Part shown: piece by piece, positions 10,716 to 21,700 of the stretch
Position numbering within the stretch: position 1 is the first letter of the stretch
Layout of the letters: every line of letters begins with the position of its first letter
Assembly (NCBI RefSeq): GCF_910596095.1
Contig: NC_056550.1
Span: 12,212,501 to 12,276,500 of the forward strand
Length of the DNA stretch: 64,000 bases
Origin: Thunnus maccoyii
Taxonomy: Eukaryota; Chordata; Actinopteri; Scombriformes; Scombridae
Direction of reading: 5' to 3'
Translations under genes and position numbers: made by a program
Notes under the pieces: generated by a model
Told to the model about the DNA's origin: nothing
The model's database searches: none
What the model saw: only the letters and a program-made list of their open reading frames with translations

Positions 10716-11452
10716 CCACAGACACAACATTTGATCAGAGATGAAGCAGTTTTCAAGTAGCAGTATGTTGGTGACTAAAACAATAGAATATTTATATTAT
10801 CTTCTTATCTGCTGCCAATTACACTCACAGGGAGTAATGAGAAACAAAATAGACAAAATAAATCATGTTTAAACTGATTTCAATAAGCCATGCATGTTAA
10901 TGTGTCTCATGTCTGAACATGAATTTAATAATAATACTTAGAAATACTTATGGACACATTTTACACACATTAAACTAAAACATGTCAACTAACCAAACAC
11001 ATTTGGAGAACCATTAATGGGGTTTTGAATGGGGAATGAATGAATGAATGAATGTACAAATAATAATACTAAATAAGCATTTATTGCTTATTCCATAAGA
11101 GCCTCAGTAAAACCATGTCTCAGAGAAGACCACTGCTAAACAGTAAACAGCATTTGTGTAGTTAAATTACTTTTCTAACTATCTAAACTGAGATGTCAGA
11201 GTCTGAAGGCAGTTGATGAACATTTCTTAGTTTGGAGTGGGATTAAAACTACAGTACAATATACACAGAGAACTGCAAAGGCTGTGAACTAAGAGGATAA
11301 ATGGATGTCAAAAGTGTTTTTCAGTTGTAAACACACTTAACTGTCCACATTTTCCACTGTTTTGTTTATTTGTCTTCAATGTGATAGCAAAGATCACATT
11401 CATGTAAATCATTTGACTGATAAGCCAGCAGACATTTTCTACCTAACTACAG

Positions 11453-11455
<3 letters not shown>
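10716..11455. other. Non-coding spacer
   Basis: AT-rich, no supported gene. Confidence 0.5.

Positions 11456-11511
<56 letters not shown>
11456..11511. repeat. TA microsatellite
   Basis: About 27 TA units. The open frame that crosses it is an artefact. Confidence 0.95.
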
Positions 11512-11513
<2 letters not shown>

Positions 11514-11988
11514 CTTTTTGCATGTGGTTATACAAGGTTTCAGTTCCTTATTTAATTTCCTTTAGAACAAACATCTGCAATATGCAAACACTAAAACCCA
11601 TAAAAAGTTTGTATAAATCAGCTGCAGCAAACTCAAGCATCGATACTATTTAGATTATTTTGCTTTCACATCTCTGGTGTTTGCAGTAACAAAATAAAAT
11701 TAAATAAATCTCTTCATAAATATATGTAAGTTTAGCAAAACAAATCTTTTTAAATGTTTTAAATGAGTATTTCATAGTTGTCAAACTATATAAATGCTGT
11801 TTTATTTTGTGTTGTGTTCTCAACTTTAAACTTGACTTTCAAAGCAGTGATGTAGGAGGAGCTCCTGTAAACAAATTCTCAGGGGTCCAGTTAACATTAT
11901 ACATGAAGGGATTTGAAATACTAAGCACACTGTTAACATGGCTGAAAGTGGCCACTCTTGGTAGTTGTTCTGTTTGTTTTAACTGCTG

Positions 11989-12262
11989 TTGAAGGTCAGA
12001 CCATAACAGAGTCTGAACCAGCAGTTAAAAAACCTGAAGAATCCCACAAACTCACCTGCACAACATCTGGGTTTGACTTTGACCTGGTAAAGGACCAGAG
12101 AGGATCACTTTTATACACACATCTAGTTCTTCTATCTATTACTCCCAGTCAGTCCAGGGTAGATTCACCATCTCCAGAGATGACTCCAGCAGTAAGCTCT
12201 ATCTACAGATGAACAGTCTGAAGACTGAAGACACAGCAGTTTATTACTGTATTACCGACAGT
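11989..12262 (+). pseudogene. IGHV pseudogene V8 (family A relic)
   Basis: The V exon reads [20 protein letters not shown] and [11 protein letters not shown], then loses the CDR1-FR2 part: the next recognisable piece is the GKG region in another frame. FR3 pieces ([26 protein letters not shown]) follow in yet another frame. There is no leader exon or acceptor AG, and no recognisable heptamer-nonamer pair after YYC. Confidence 0.88.
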
Positions 12263-12805
12263 AATAAGAGAGTCATATAAATATCACCTCCTCTATTTAC
12301 CACCACCATTTATTACAATGATGACTTCAGTGAATTTGGTTTTATTTTCAATTACACAAAATATGACATTAAATATACATTTTAAGGACATAAATAGCAA
12401 TATGATCCTCCTTAAAAATTATAGTAAAATTAAATTGTATAAAATTATATTTGAATTTACAAAATGTTTCAATTTCTCAAAAATATATTTGAGTATCAAT
12501 AAAATATTTTTTGTACAAAAGTAGAAATGCATTATTTGAAACACTTGACATGTTTCATTAAATACAGGGACTTGAGTTGATTAAATGAGTGATAAAACTG
12601 CTATCATTAATAAACTGTTTAGATACAAGTGAGTTGGTGATGAATATTTAAATATCGGAATCAAGGCCTTGATTCTACCTCTGTGAAATAATAATTAAAA
12701 AGGACACTGAAATTATTATTTCAAGACAGTGTGAAGAAAATAATATTAATGACAACTTCCTCTATTTAGCTCCAGTTTGTCACACATTCTTATGCTCTAT
12801 ATTTG
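12263..12805. other. AT-rich spacer before V9
   Basis: I see no gene or RSS. Confidence 0.5.
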
Positions 12806-12810
12806 ATTCT

Positions 12811-12818
12811 ATGCAAAC
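12811..12818 (+). promoter_or_regulatory. Octamer ATGCAAAC and TATA-like box of V9
   Basis: Octamer 112 bp before the leader, with GTTATAAAG at about 12842-12850 between. Confidence 0.75.
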
Positions 12819-12922
12819 TCAGTGATCTTCCTTGTTACGCAGTTATAAAGATTTCTCATGAGACTGTCAGTGGAGGTGAAAGAGGATCAGAAGCTCACAG
12901 CACATCAGTTTCACCATAAACC

Positions 12923-13340
12923 ATGTTCTCTGTAGCTCTGCTGCTGCTGTTGGCAGCTGGATCCTGTGAGTCTCTCTGGATTTGTCATAGTCAGCAGTTC
13001 TTCTTTTGCAGTGTAACTTGATCATTTGTAACAAAACATTTTCTTCTTTTAACAGGTGTGAAGTGTGAACAGTTGACACAGCCAGCCTCAGTGACTGTGC
13101 AACCAGGTCAACGTCTGACCATCACCTGTCAGGTCTCTTATTCTCTTAGCGACTATTTCACAGCTTGGATTAGACAGCCTGCAGGGAAAGAACTGGAGTG
13201 GATGAGTTATGACACAACTGTCAAAGATTCACTAAAGAACAAATTTAGTGTCAACTTAGACTCTTCCAGCAACAGAGTGACTCTAAATGGACAGAATCTA
13301 CAGCCTGACGACACTGCTGTGTATTACTGTGCCAGAGACC
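12923..13340 (+). CDS. Complete IGHV segment V9 (family B-like)
   Basis: Leader exon 12923-12965 (starts MFSVALLLLLAAG) with donor GT at 12966, V exon 13056-13340. It reads CEQLTQPASVTVQPGQ, TITCQVSYSLSDYF, WIRQPAGKELEW, LKNKFSVNLDSSS, DDTAVYYCARDP. It is shorter than family-B copies in CDR2 and lacks the usual Gly after CQVS. The frame is open. RSS: heptamer CACAATA 13341-13347 (CAC intact), 23-bp spacer, nonamer ACAAAAACC 13371-13379. This is the only single-copy VH of the array, without an inverted partner. Probably functional; the heptamer is not the consensus. Confidence 0.93.
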
Positions 13341-13379
13341 CACAATAACACAAACCATCAGCAGACCTGAACAAAAACC
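13341..13379 (+). other. 23-bp-spacer RSS of V9
   Basis: CACAATA, 23-bp spacer, perfect nonamer ACAAAAACC. Confidence 0.88.
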
Positions 13380-14270
13380 TCTCAGGCAGCCACACATCCA
13401 ACAGACACTTACAGTAGAGGACAGATGCAGCTGTGTTTCTGTCTTCTGGAGACACAAACAAGCAAAACATGTACAGTACAAAAATCACCTGCTAAATGTA
13501 AACAACATCATATTTAGGACTGTGAGATTATGAAATAAAAAATACATTTAGAAGTTCAGTAATTAGTTACTCAGTACTTTAATCTATCTCACCACCATTA
13601 ATGACTCACAGTAGATTCTGCATTTTCAAAAATGCAAAATGAACCATAAAACAAATTCAACTACAGTAACATGTGGTCTTTCTAAAGGCCTGCATCTGAC
13701 AAAAGTTAATTTCTCTACAGTAACCTCAAGAGATTTAATCAAGAGTTTAAAATCTAATCACAGCAGCATTACTGTAACACTCTTTCACTGAATTAACCAT
13801 TTATATGGTGATACTGATGACCATATAATGCTCTCAGTATGTTTGGCCTTTTGCTCCTTGCCAGACAGACGGATGAATATCAGAATATTTAAAGGCCCAT
13901 ATTGCTGTTTTTACACCTCACATACTTTACATTAGTGCCTATTATTTCATTAATTAAATTATCTGCTTGTGTAAGTACAGTATGAAAATATTTGTTGTTT
14001 GGATGATAATACAGTTGTGAACAGTTTGCAGTGTGTTTTAGGAAACCCTGCATCTGTTAATTCAGAGTTGGCAACAAAATCTTGCAACCTTTTTTCTGTT
14101 ATGTATGTGCTTCTCATTATTATTACTTTTATTTTCAGATCAAAAGTCTGATTTCAAAAGACATCATGCATGAATCATAACACATTTGGCTGGAAGCACA
14201 ACTCTAAGCTTTAATACAGTTTATACTGTAATTTTAACAGTAGATCAAAATGCTGGCCAAGTCCAGTCTA
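13380..14270. other. Non-coding spacer
   Basis: I see no gene or RSS. Confidence 0.5.
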
Positions 14271-14283
14271 GTTGTTTCCTCCC

Positions 14284-14332
14284 TGTGAGGAGGAGTCAAT
14301 GCAAAACCTTGATGTCTTCCACCTCTACTTAT
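14284..14332 (+). promoter_or_regulatory. Orphan family-A VH promoter
   Basis: The family-A promoter block with octamer ATGCAAAA (14299-14306) and the following ccacctctacttat is intact, but no leader or V exon follows. A more decayed copy (octamer ATTCAAAA) lies near 15625-15660. Both are followed by related flank (14370-14520 and 15755-15890). Confidence 0.8.
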
Positions 14333-14679
14333 GACACAAGAAACAGAGTTTATGTTTTGACATTGGACATTATATTTTTATTGACTGAAGAAGATGGGTA
14401 TTAATAACATCCATGTACTGAGGAGTTACATATTTTTCATGTATTCTCATCAGTTTTCTTCACTTATATATATACATATTCTTACCGGGGTTTTCTTTCC
14501 CCCTGACATCCTGAATGTTATGAGCACTTTGTGAGAAAAACAAAACAAAGCAACATTTGTTCAGGAGGTATTTTTTCTATTAAAACTTAATGATAATGAG
14601 TATGAACTTTATATTAAAATTATTATTGCACATTTTAAAAAGCTCAGTTCAGTTCTCTGCTTGCTGTGAGGAGGAGTCA

Positions 14680-14808
14680 ATGCAAAACCTTGATGTCTTC
14701 CACCTCTACTTATCTGACTGCAGAGAGGATGACAGAGAACAGTGGACACACAGTTTAACATGATGGACTATAGGACAGGACTGCTGCTTTTAACTATCTG
14801 CTGGGCAG
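14680..14808 (+). pseudogene. Orphan VH promoter and leader exon (V10)
   Basis: Octamer ATGCAAAA 14680-14687, leader exon 14760-14808 identical in type to V1 and V4 ([11 protein letters not shown]) and a donor GT at 14809. No VH second exon follows before the next VH promoter at 16073. It is a V segment reduced to its first exon. In principle it could be transcribed and spliced into a downstream V exon, but this is only a possibility. Confidence 0.88.
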
Positions 14809-14809
14809 G

Positions 14810-16040
14810 TGAAGATCTTCACATATCTAACAACAAGAAATGAAACATAAATAATCTTTCTTTATGTGACTTTTAGTTTTAGTTTGTGGCTCCACAAAAA
14901 TTACTTTTGTCAATCTGGACTAACAATGGGAGGAAGGACTGAACAGGACAAGAAATGTAACGTTTTCTCCTTTTACTCGTGAGAATACAAGAGCTTTACA
15001 GAACACTTTCACAGTCTTTGGTACGATCTGTCTCCAGTATAGATGCAAACATTACAGGTGACCTCAGTAGATCAAAATATTAGCAAACTGTAATTAAGTT
15101 AAATAGGCTGTGGTATTAAAATAAAATAAAGTTATAAACAACTAACAACAGTGTTACTTCTTTCTTGCTCCTCTGCACTATTATTGATTAGAAATTAAAC
15201 AGGTTGTTTGATGTCTTAGTCCTCTGCATATTGTAGATTAATGTTCACCATTTTTAAAAATGGTTCATCAGATTTTAGATGTCCTTTCTCATAGGCAGCC
15301 ATTGGTTTTTGTTCATGTGTATGAAAATCATTTTAATTATCTGAGGTGAGATTCATCTCATGTTTTAGCAAAGTTAGGATTTTGTGTCTTGATAATTCAG
15401 TTGTGAGTGTGTTAAAAATATGTATTTGTTGAGTGATACTCTGATATCCAACAACACGAGATAGTTGCAACTCAAACTTTGAACACGATATTCAACTTGT
15501 GCAGACAATTCTGATTAAATGGAAGTTTCAAATATAGATTGCCTAATTTAAAATTAATTTAGCTTGTGTTGAAATTATTGCATTATTGTTTTGCACAACA
15601 AACAAAAGGTCAAATTCTATCCTCCATGTGAGGACGAGTCAATTCAAAACTTGGCTATATTCCAACTTCATTGATCAAAGTGCAAAGAAAATGACAAATT
15701 GTTTACTTTCCACTGCAACTTTTGTTTTACACAAAGTTTATATTTTTGATTGGATATTTTATTATTGACTAAAGAAAATAGAGATAAATGATATCCATGT
15801 ACTGAGGGGTTACATGTTTTTGACGTATTTTCATCAGTTTTCTTCATTTATGCCTACTGGGGTTTTCTTTTGCCTGAAGTTCTGAATATGACTTATAAAA
15901 AGTTTGTGAGAGAGATAAGAGATAAAAGAAATAAAAAAGTATAACACTATGAAAAACATTTTTTCAGGAGTTACTTTTTTGTATTCAAACTTCATTATCA
16001 TGTTGAAGCTTTTCAGTATTGCACATTTTAAAAAGTTCAA
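14810..16040. other. Non-coding region with decayed VH promoter copies
   Basis: Apart from the decayed promoter at about 15625, I see no gene. Confidence 0.5.
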
Positions 16041-16072
16041 TGCAGTTCTCTCTTTGCTGTGAGGAGGAGTCA

Positions 16073-16080
16073 ATGCAAAA
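16073..16080 (+). promoter_or_regulatory. Octamer promoter of V11
   Basis: ATGCAAAA in the family-A block, 76 bp before the leader. Confidence 0.8.
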
Positions 16081-16148
16081 CCTTGATGTCTTCCACCTCT
16101 ACTTATCTGACTGCAGAGAGGATGACAGAACAGTGGACACAGTTTAAC

Positions 16149-17535
16149 ATGGACAATAGGACAGGACTGCTGCTTTTACCTGTCTGCTGGGCAGGTAAAG
16201 ATTTGCACAGATCCTGAGTTGAAGCTGCCTTTAAAAAGTTACCAGCTTAAAGTAACTGATTATTTTCTTTTTTGGCTTGACAGGTGTTGATGGTCAGACT
16301 TCGACAGAATCTGAACCAGCAGTTAAAAAGCCTGGAGAATCCCACAAACTGACCTGTACAGCCTCTGAGCTTGACTTTGATAGCTCTTGGATGGCCTGGA
16401 TCAGACAGGCTCCTGGAAAAGGACTGGAGTGGATTGCAACTATTAGATATGACAGTGCTGAGATCTCCTACTCTCAGTCAGTTCAAGGCCAGTTCACCAT
16501 CTCCAGAGACAACAGTAGAGAGCAGCTGTATCTGCAGATGAACAGTCTGAAGATTCTGTCACACAAGTGTGAGGTTCTTTTAAAAATACCAGCTTGAATT
16601 TCCACTCTTAAAAAAATACATCGCACGCACAGTGACAATGCAGGAATTTTATTTACAAGTTGTTAAAACAGGGTGAAGAATGAGTTATTTTGAAAAGAAA
16701 CTTGTGATAACCAAGAATCTTTAAAATGGAATAAAAAAAATCCTTAAAATGTCTGTTCCAATGGTGTGAGCCAATGAATAGATAGGGGAAGGGGGGTACT
16801 CAAGTTCTCTGTGACACGAGGGAGAAAGGAAGTCCTGCAGCTGTCGGCTCCTCTGCTCCAGCCACGCCGCTTCTTCCAGGACCTTGTATACGGAGCCGCT
16901 GTAGGAGGAGGAAAATAAATATCCTCATTCAAGTGACCTATGACTACCACTAGCACACACGCCCTCAGAGTAGCCTGATACACATTCCTTTACTTATCGT
17001 AATAGTGCGCGTTGAACCAAGTCTCTGTCATCGACGCCTGGCTCGTCCTGCTGTGGTCTGTCTGCTTCCTCGTCCCAGCTGCACCTTTCCTCCGGTGTAT
17101 CCACGATGCTTCAACGAGTAGTCTCCGTCCTCAGGTTCCCACGACCAACTGCAACCGATTTTCTGTGGAGCGACCCCTCTCCACAGGTCTCTCCTGCCTT
17201 TCCTTCCTTCTCCACCTCCTTCACCTCTCACACTCGGCCAAAAAAATGAAGGAACTCAGTCCAGTCCGCCAATCCTGAGTGAAGTGGGGTGTGTCATCCA
17301 ATAACTCGCTGGTGTTCTCACTTAGTCCATCACTTGATCAATTAGAGTTCAATGCACTCAGTCCAAGTTAAAACACAATATTAGAAAATAAAAAACCATC
17401 TAAAAAAGCATGCATGGCAACTCACTAAAACCAGATACATATAATAAAAATAAGACATGCAAAATATAAGATCAAGTAGGACTACAATTATGTCTCACTT
17501 TGACAATTCTGCTGTTTATTATTGTGCTCTATGGC
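16149..17535 (+). pseudogene. IGHV pseudogene V11 (family A), split by an LTR
   Basis: Leader exon 16149-16194, V exon from 16284 ([42 protein letters not shown]). Six bases (codons TE of KTEDS) are missing in FR3, an in-frame loss. At 16556 the exon is interrupted by a 949-bp LTR. It resumes at 17506 with the SAVYYC part and a perfect RSS: CACAGTG 17536-17542, 23-bp spacer, ACAAAATCC 17566-17574. The only clear disabling lesion is the insertion, which suggests a recent loss. Confidence 0.93.
16557..17505. mobile_element. Solo LTR inserted in V11
   Basis: The insert starts TGTCACAC and ends TTTGACA (TG...CA, with TGTCA/TGACA inverted ends) and is flanked by ATTC on both sides (16553-16556 and 17506-17509), a 4-bp target duplication. 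No gag or pol frame is seen, so it is a solo LTR. Its middle is GC-richer than the surroundings. Its family is unknown to me. Confidence 0.85.
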
Positions 17536-17574
17536 CACAGTGACTAGAGTTGGTTGAGCAGCTGTACAAAATCC

Positions 17575-18225
17575 TACAATACTCATCATCACTGGGCTAA
17601 AAAAGTCCAACTATCTCTATATTTATGATGTCTTCAGTTTAAGTAGTTCAAGAAAATCATATAAATCCACTATTCCCATTCATCTTTTGAGAACAATGTG
17701 ATATTTTGTTGGGCCTTAAAGATGCATTTTCCAAGAGAGAAAATATTTCTAAAAGGAGAAGTATATCGCTTGGATATGTAAATCATATTAATAGACATAA
17801 CTGTCTTCCTTATTATGTGGTGATATATTGAAATTTCTCCATTGGGGATGAATAAAGTATATCTATCAATCATAGGATCTTTGAAAAAGTCAGTTGTCCC
17901 TGTGGTATTTCAAAAGAAACTATATACTATATTTTCTCTTCGTTAAGTTGTTTAATTGAAACATACTGACCCTGTATTTATCTTCCTGTAAAACAAGTAC
18001 AGAAAATATGTATTGCTATGTTCACATATGTTCACACAGAACCTTATGATAAAAATGCTGTTACTGTGTGGTGAATAGTTAAATATACACAGTAAGAGAA
18101 AAGCCACCTTCTGCATTAAGCACAAAAAATGAATAACTTTTTCAAATGGTTTCTAAGAAACAGCTGCATTAAAAACAGCTTGTCTGCTCTAAAACTGATG
18201 ACTGCAAATATTATGTTTAAAGTGG
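17575..18225. other. Spacer between the plus-strand array and the inverted J
   Basis: The first 250 bp resemble the DNA after V1 (1400-1660). No gene is seen, and no constant-domain exon is found on the minus strand here. Confidence 0.5.
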
Positions 18226-18230
18226 CTTAC

Positions 18231-18278
18231 CTGAATAAACTGTGACTTCAATCCCATGACCCCAGTAGTCGAAATAAT
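18231..18278 (-). CDS. Inverted JH segment
   Basis: On the minus strand this 48-bp segment encodes YFDYWGHGIEVTVYS and ends in a splice donor, CAG followed by GTAAGC. Its RSS is of the JH type: heptamer CACCGTG (18279-18285), 23-bp spacer, nonamer GGTTTTTCT (18309-18317). It keeps the Trp-Gly-X-Gly core, but differs from the six plus-strand J segments (WGKG then T, and TVTS-type ends). It points the same way as the four minus-strand V segments and lies downstream of an inverted D. No constant exon follows in its direction, so its transcript could not be spliced to a nearby C gene without inversion. Confidence 0.9.
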
Positions 18279-18664
18279 CACGGTGCTGCATCTCCATTCA
18301 CTGCCTGAAGAAAAACCTGAAGCACCAGATAAACATTTCAAACCTTAATTAATGTATAAAACACATAAATCCAGTCTTTCATGGTAAGTATGATACCTTG
18401 GTGTCATCCTGTGAGCATCAGTGTTTCATTCATCTTAATCTTTTTTTTAAGTGAAGACAACATTTCCATCCGTGCACTAACAACAACTTTCAACTCCTAA
18501 ATAATTAACTTTTAACTTATAATATGTTCATTAAAAATGATAAACACAGTAGTTACCCCATATTCCAATGAGAAATATTTTGTCCTGTCCTTCTTCTTCA
18601 ACACAAGAATGGATGAGTGTTAGATTGTTGCTCTGAGGTTTGTGTATGGATGTATATCACAGTG

Positions 18665-18677
18665 CCACCCCAGCCAT
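18665..18677 (-). other. DH segment associated with the inverted J
   Basis: A 13-bp core is flanked on both sides by 12-bp-spacer RSSs. Read on the minus strand: nonamer GGTTTTTGT (18697-18705), 12-bp spacer, heptamer CATTGTG (18678-18684), D, heptamer CACTGTG (18658-18664), 12-bp spacer, nonamer ACACAAACC (18637-18645). Because D signals are symmetric the strand rests on context: it lies between minus-strand V segments and the minus-strand J, 380 bp from the J. Confidence 0.85.
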
Positions 18678-18705
18678 CACAATGATAAACCCTCACACAA
18701 AAACC

Positions 18706-19485
18706 AAACACTTTTTGCTGCTCTGAAGAGGAAGGAGACTCACTATATATTGCCAGCTGGTGGAAATAATACAATGAAACAAAATCAATCAACAAACTAA
18801 TCAACAAAACTATATTTAAGGTTATAAATTGGTGGATTTAAATTTTGCACTACCCTTTTTAATTTACTACCATCATCCATCAATAACTTAAACAACATAT
18901 CCAGTCTTTTTTTTTTTTAATCTGTAAGGAAACTAAAAAATTATAGGTAATTTAAATAAGCTTTTTACTGATTTTAATTTAATTAAATTATACTGATACA
19001 ATGCCAAACCACTAAATTGCAGTTACCATCTTTACTCAATTGTAGCATCATAATCTGTCAAGCTACATTAGTTTAAAAAATGTATTTTAAATTCAAAATA
19101 CTGTATTTCCAATTTATATTTGTAAGTATTTATTATGATATTTTAGAAATATTACAAGACTTAAAACTTTCAGCTTGTCGAAAACTTGAAGAATCTGAAC
19201 ACATTCAAATGAAAATAAACAACAGATTATATAATTCATTTAAGGTCATTATGAGATTAATGGATGAAAACCGGAATATCAAAAAAATACATTTGATCAG
19301 AATCAGGGTGATTTTATCCTTTCAGAAAGCCATCAGTAGATTTGAGGGGTCAGGACAGAATTTGTGATCAAATACATTTTTGTGATTGTTCTTACAGATA
19401 AAGTGCTGCTCAGCCTCATAACAAGAGACAATCAGTCTGACGGTGTGTAGACTTCACTTTTGCTGCAGTTTAGATCAAATTGTGA
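18706..19485. other. AT-rich spacer
   Basis: I see no gene or RSS. The open frame at 19080-19367 resembles no protein known to me. Confidence 0.5.
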
Positions 19486-19489
19486 CAAA

Positions 19490-19925
19490 ATCATGGGGGT
19501 AAAAAATCTGAATTCAACTCAGTGGAATGCCGTACCTGATGATATGAAGAGCTGCAGTTCCATCAACACATTCAAGGCCAAATTAAAAAATCTACTAAAG
19601 ACCAATCAGCTGTGTGACCACTGAGTCTAAACTTTATCTATGGTCTTCTAATTAGCACAGGTAGTCTTGCTTTTAATTTGACAATTATGCATCATTAATT
19701 TCTAATTGACATTGTGGGTGTATGTGATGTGCTGTGTGTAGCTTTGTATTTTGTATTTTGTATGGTGTGTTTTTTGCTTTGTACTGTTTGTTGTTGTTCT
19801 GTTGTATGTTTTGATTGTGGGGGACTGCGGATGCAAATTAGCTTTGAGCTAACTCTGGTGCAGTGTATCTTTAATGTTTAAAAACTGCACACTGTCCCAA
19901 TCAATCAATCAAATCAAACAAACGC
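19490..19925 (+). mobile_element. LINE 3' end fragment
   Basis: A short frame encodes STQWNAVPDDMKSCSSINTF, then KAKLKNLLK and a stop (about 19509-19624). This WN-x-(L/V)P ... F-K-x-x-LK pattern is the usual C-terminus of LINE ORF2 proteins. It is followed by a 3' UTR and a short AATC repeat (about 19898-19915), typical of L2-like or Rex-like tails. The element is 5'-truncated. Confidence 0.75.
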
Positions 19926-19992
19926 TTTCTATGAGTGAGTGTCACAGTCACATGTGCAGTGGTTTGTGTGCAGCTCTTCCTGTATCACTGTG

Positions 19993-20436
19993 GCTTTTGA
20001 CCACAATAATAAACAGCAGAGTCTTCTGTCTTCAGGCTGTTCATCTGCAGATACACCTGGTCCACATTGTTGTCTCTGGAAATGGTGAAGCGATTCTGGA
20101 CTGACGTGGAATGAGCTTTAATGCTTCCACTTGGAGCAGAAATGTAGGCAACCCACTCCAGTGCTTTTCCTTCAGCTTGTCTGATCCAGCTGATATAAGC
20201 GTCATCATCTAATATTCCTGCATATGTACAGGTCAGTTTGTGGGATTCTCCATGCAGCTTTACCACAGGTCCACACTCAGTCAGAGTCTGACTGCAAACA
20301 TCTGGAGAAGAAAGCAGTTTGATCAAAACACAGCCAAACAAAATCTATTGAAATAGAAAAAGATGTGTGCAGAGATGTCGTATTCACCAGAAATCACTGA
20401 TAGCATCAGAAAAGTTAAATATGTAGCTACAGTCAT
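19993..20436 (-). CDS. IGHV segment V12 (family D), minus strand: open frame, short RSS spacer
   Basis: Leader exon 20436-20388 (starts [16 protein letters not shown]), donor GT; V exon 20301-19993 after the acceptor AG. It reads [73 protein letters not shown]. The frame is intact, with an unusual extra Cys in TEC near the N-terminus. The heptamer is perfect (CACAGTG, 19992-19986). The best nonamer, ACACAAACC (19969-19961), is only 16 bp away. By the 12/23 rule this spacer should work poorly. Its plus-strand relative is the truncated V5. Confidence 0.9.
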
Positions 20437-20518
20437 TGTGAAAATTTGTTGTATGTCTGGTTGGTGGTATGGTTTGTCTTCAGCTTGCAGTGACATAAAA
20501 GAGATGGAAGAGATTAAA

Positions 20519-20526
20519 ATTTGCAT
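20519..20526 (-). promoter_or_regulatory. Consensus octamer of V12
   Basis: ATGCAAAT on the minus strand, 82 bp before the leader ATG. Confidence 0.8.
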
Positions 20527-20544
20527 CGACTCATTACATCCATC

Positions 20545-20680
20545 TTCCAAACCACGTTTCTTACCGCAGACACTCAGAGAAAACCCAGATCCTCACAGTG
20601 GATTTGAACGCAGGACCTTCTTGCTGTGAGGTGAGAGTGCTAAACATCGAACCACTGTGCCATCCCATCTATCAGGATGA
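20545..20680 (-). repeat. tRNA-like SINE fragment (inverted copy)
   Basis: Reverse complement of the element at 6648-6780, marking the inner end of the right arm of the palindrome. Confidence 0.65.
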
Positions 20681-21141
20681 AAATATTAACACTAACTGTG
20701 CTCAAGACAAATGAAACAATCTCTTTTCATCACTATCATTTCAATCCAAGATCATTACTGTGATCAGTAACACAGTCAGTCCTTGTCTGCCCTCTAGAGT
20801 TTAAAATGAGGGACTGTAACTCTTTTCTATCTCAACATATACAGTAACTGATGATACTGTGATGATAGTTTGGTAACGTAGATATCTGAGTGATAACCTT
20901 TTATTTACGTGAATAAATGTGAATGATTGTTCACATGTTTGTGGTCTTTGTTTTTTCTTTGTTAAGTACTGTTTTGTCTGGCTTTTATATTTCAGCTTAT
21001 CAAGTTTCAATCTGCACTTTGTCATGTTTTGCTTGTGCAGCCTTAAAAGGTTTTAAAATGACGACTATACTACTACTTTCAACTTAATTGAAGTTACATC
21101 ATTATATGAGGTAGTTGAGGCCTATCAGGATGAGTATTGTA

Positions 21142-21180
21142 GGATTTTGTACAGCTGCTCAACCAACTCCAGTCACTGTG
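21142..21180 (-). other. 23-bp-spacer RSS of V13
   Basis: Minus strand: CACAGTG 21180-21174, 23-bp spacer, ACAAAATCC 21150-21142. Confidence 0.93.
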
Positions 21181-21620
21181 GCCATCGAGCACAATAATAA
21201 ACAGCAGAATCTTCAGTCTTCAGACTGTTCATCTGCAGATACAGCTGCTCTCTGCTGTCGTCTCTGGAGATGGTGAACCGGCCTTCAATTGACTGAGAGT
21301 ACGATTTGCTACCACCACTACCGCTAGTTGCAACCCACTCCAGTCCTTTTCTAGGAGCCTGTCTGACCCAGCTCATAGCATAGCTACTCAATGTGAATCC
21401 AGATGTTGTACAGGTCAGTTTGTGGGATTCTCCAGGCTTTTTAACTGTTGGTTCAGATTCTGTCAGAGTCTGCCCATCAACACCTGTCAAGACAAAAATA
21501 TGATTATAATGACATTAATTATTTTTTATAACTTAAATTATCAACAAAAGAATAAAAGTCAAAATCCTTACCTGCCCAGCAGAGAGTTAAAAGCAGCAGT
21601 CCTGTCCTATAGTCCATCAT
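21181..21620 (-). CDS. Complete IGHV segment V13 (family A), minus strand
   Basis: Leader exon 21620-21572 ([11 protein letters not shown]) with donor GT; V exon 21483-21181 after the acceptor AG. It reads [75 protein letters not shown]. The RSS is perfect. Inverted partner of V4, but with different CDR1 and CDR2. APRKG replaces the common APGKG. All parts look functional. Rearrangement to the plus-strand D-J segments would need inversion; to the minus-strand D and J it would be by deletion. Confidence 0.94.
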
Positions 21621-21692
21621 GTTAAACTGTGCGTCCACTGTTCTCTGTCATCCTCTCTGCAGTTAGATAAGTAGAGGTGGAAGACATCAAGG

Positions 21693-21700
21693 TTTTGCAT
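21693..21700 (-). promoter_or_regulatory. Octamer promoter of V13
   Basis: ATGCAAAA on the minus strand within the family-A block. Confidence 0.8.

Noticed and set aside
11362-11565. 67-residue open frame
   Set aside because: It is mostly the TA microsatellite.
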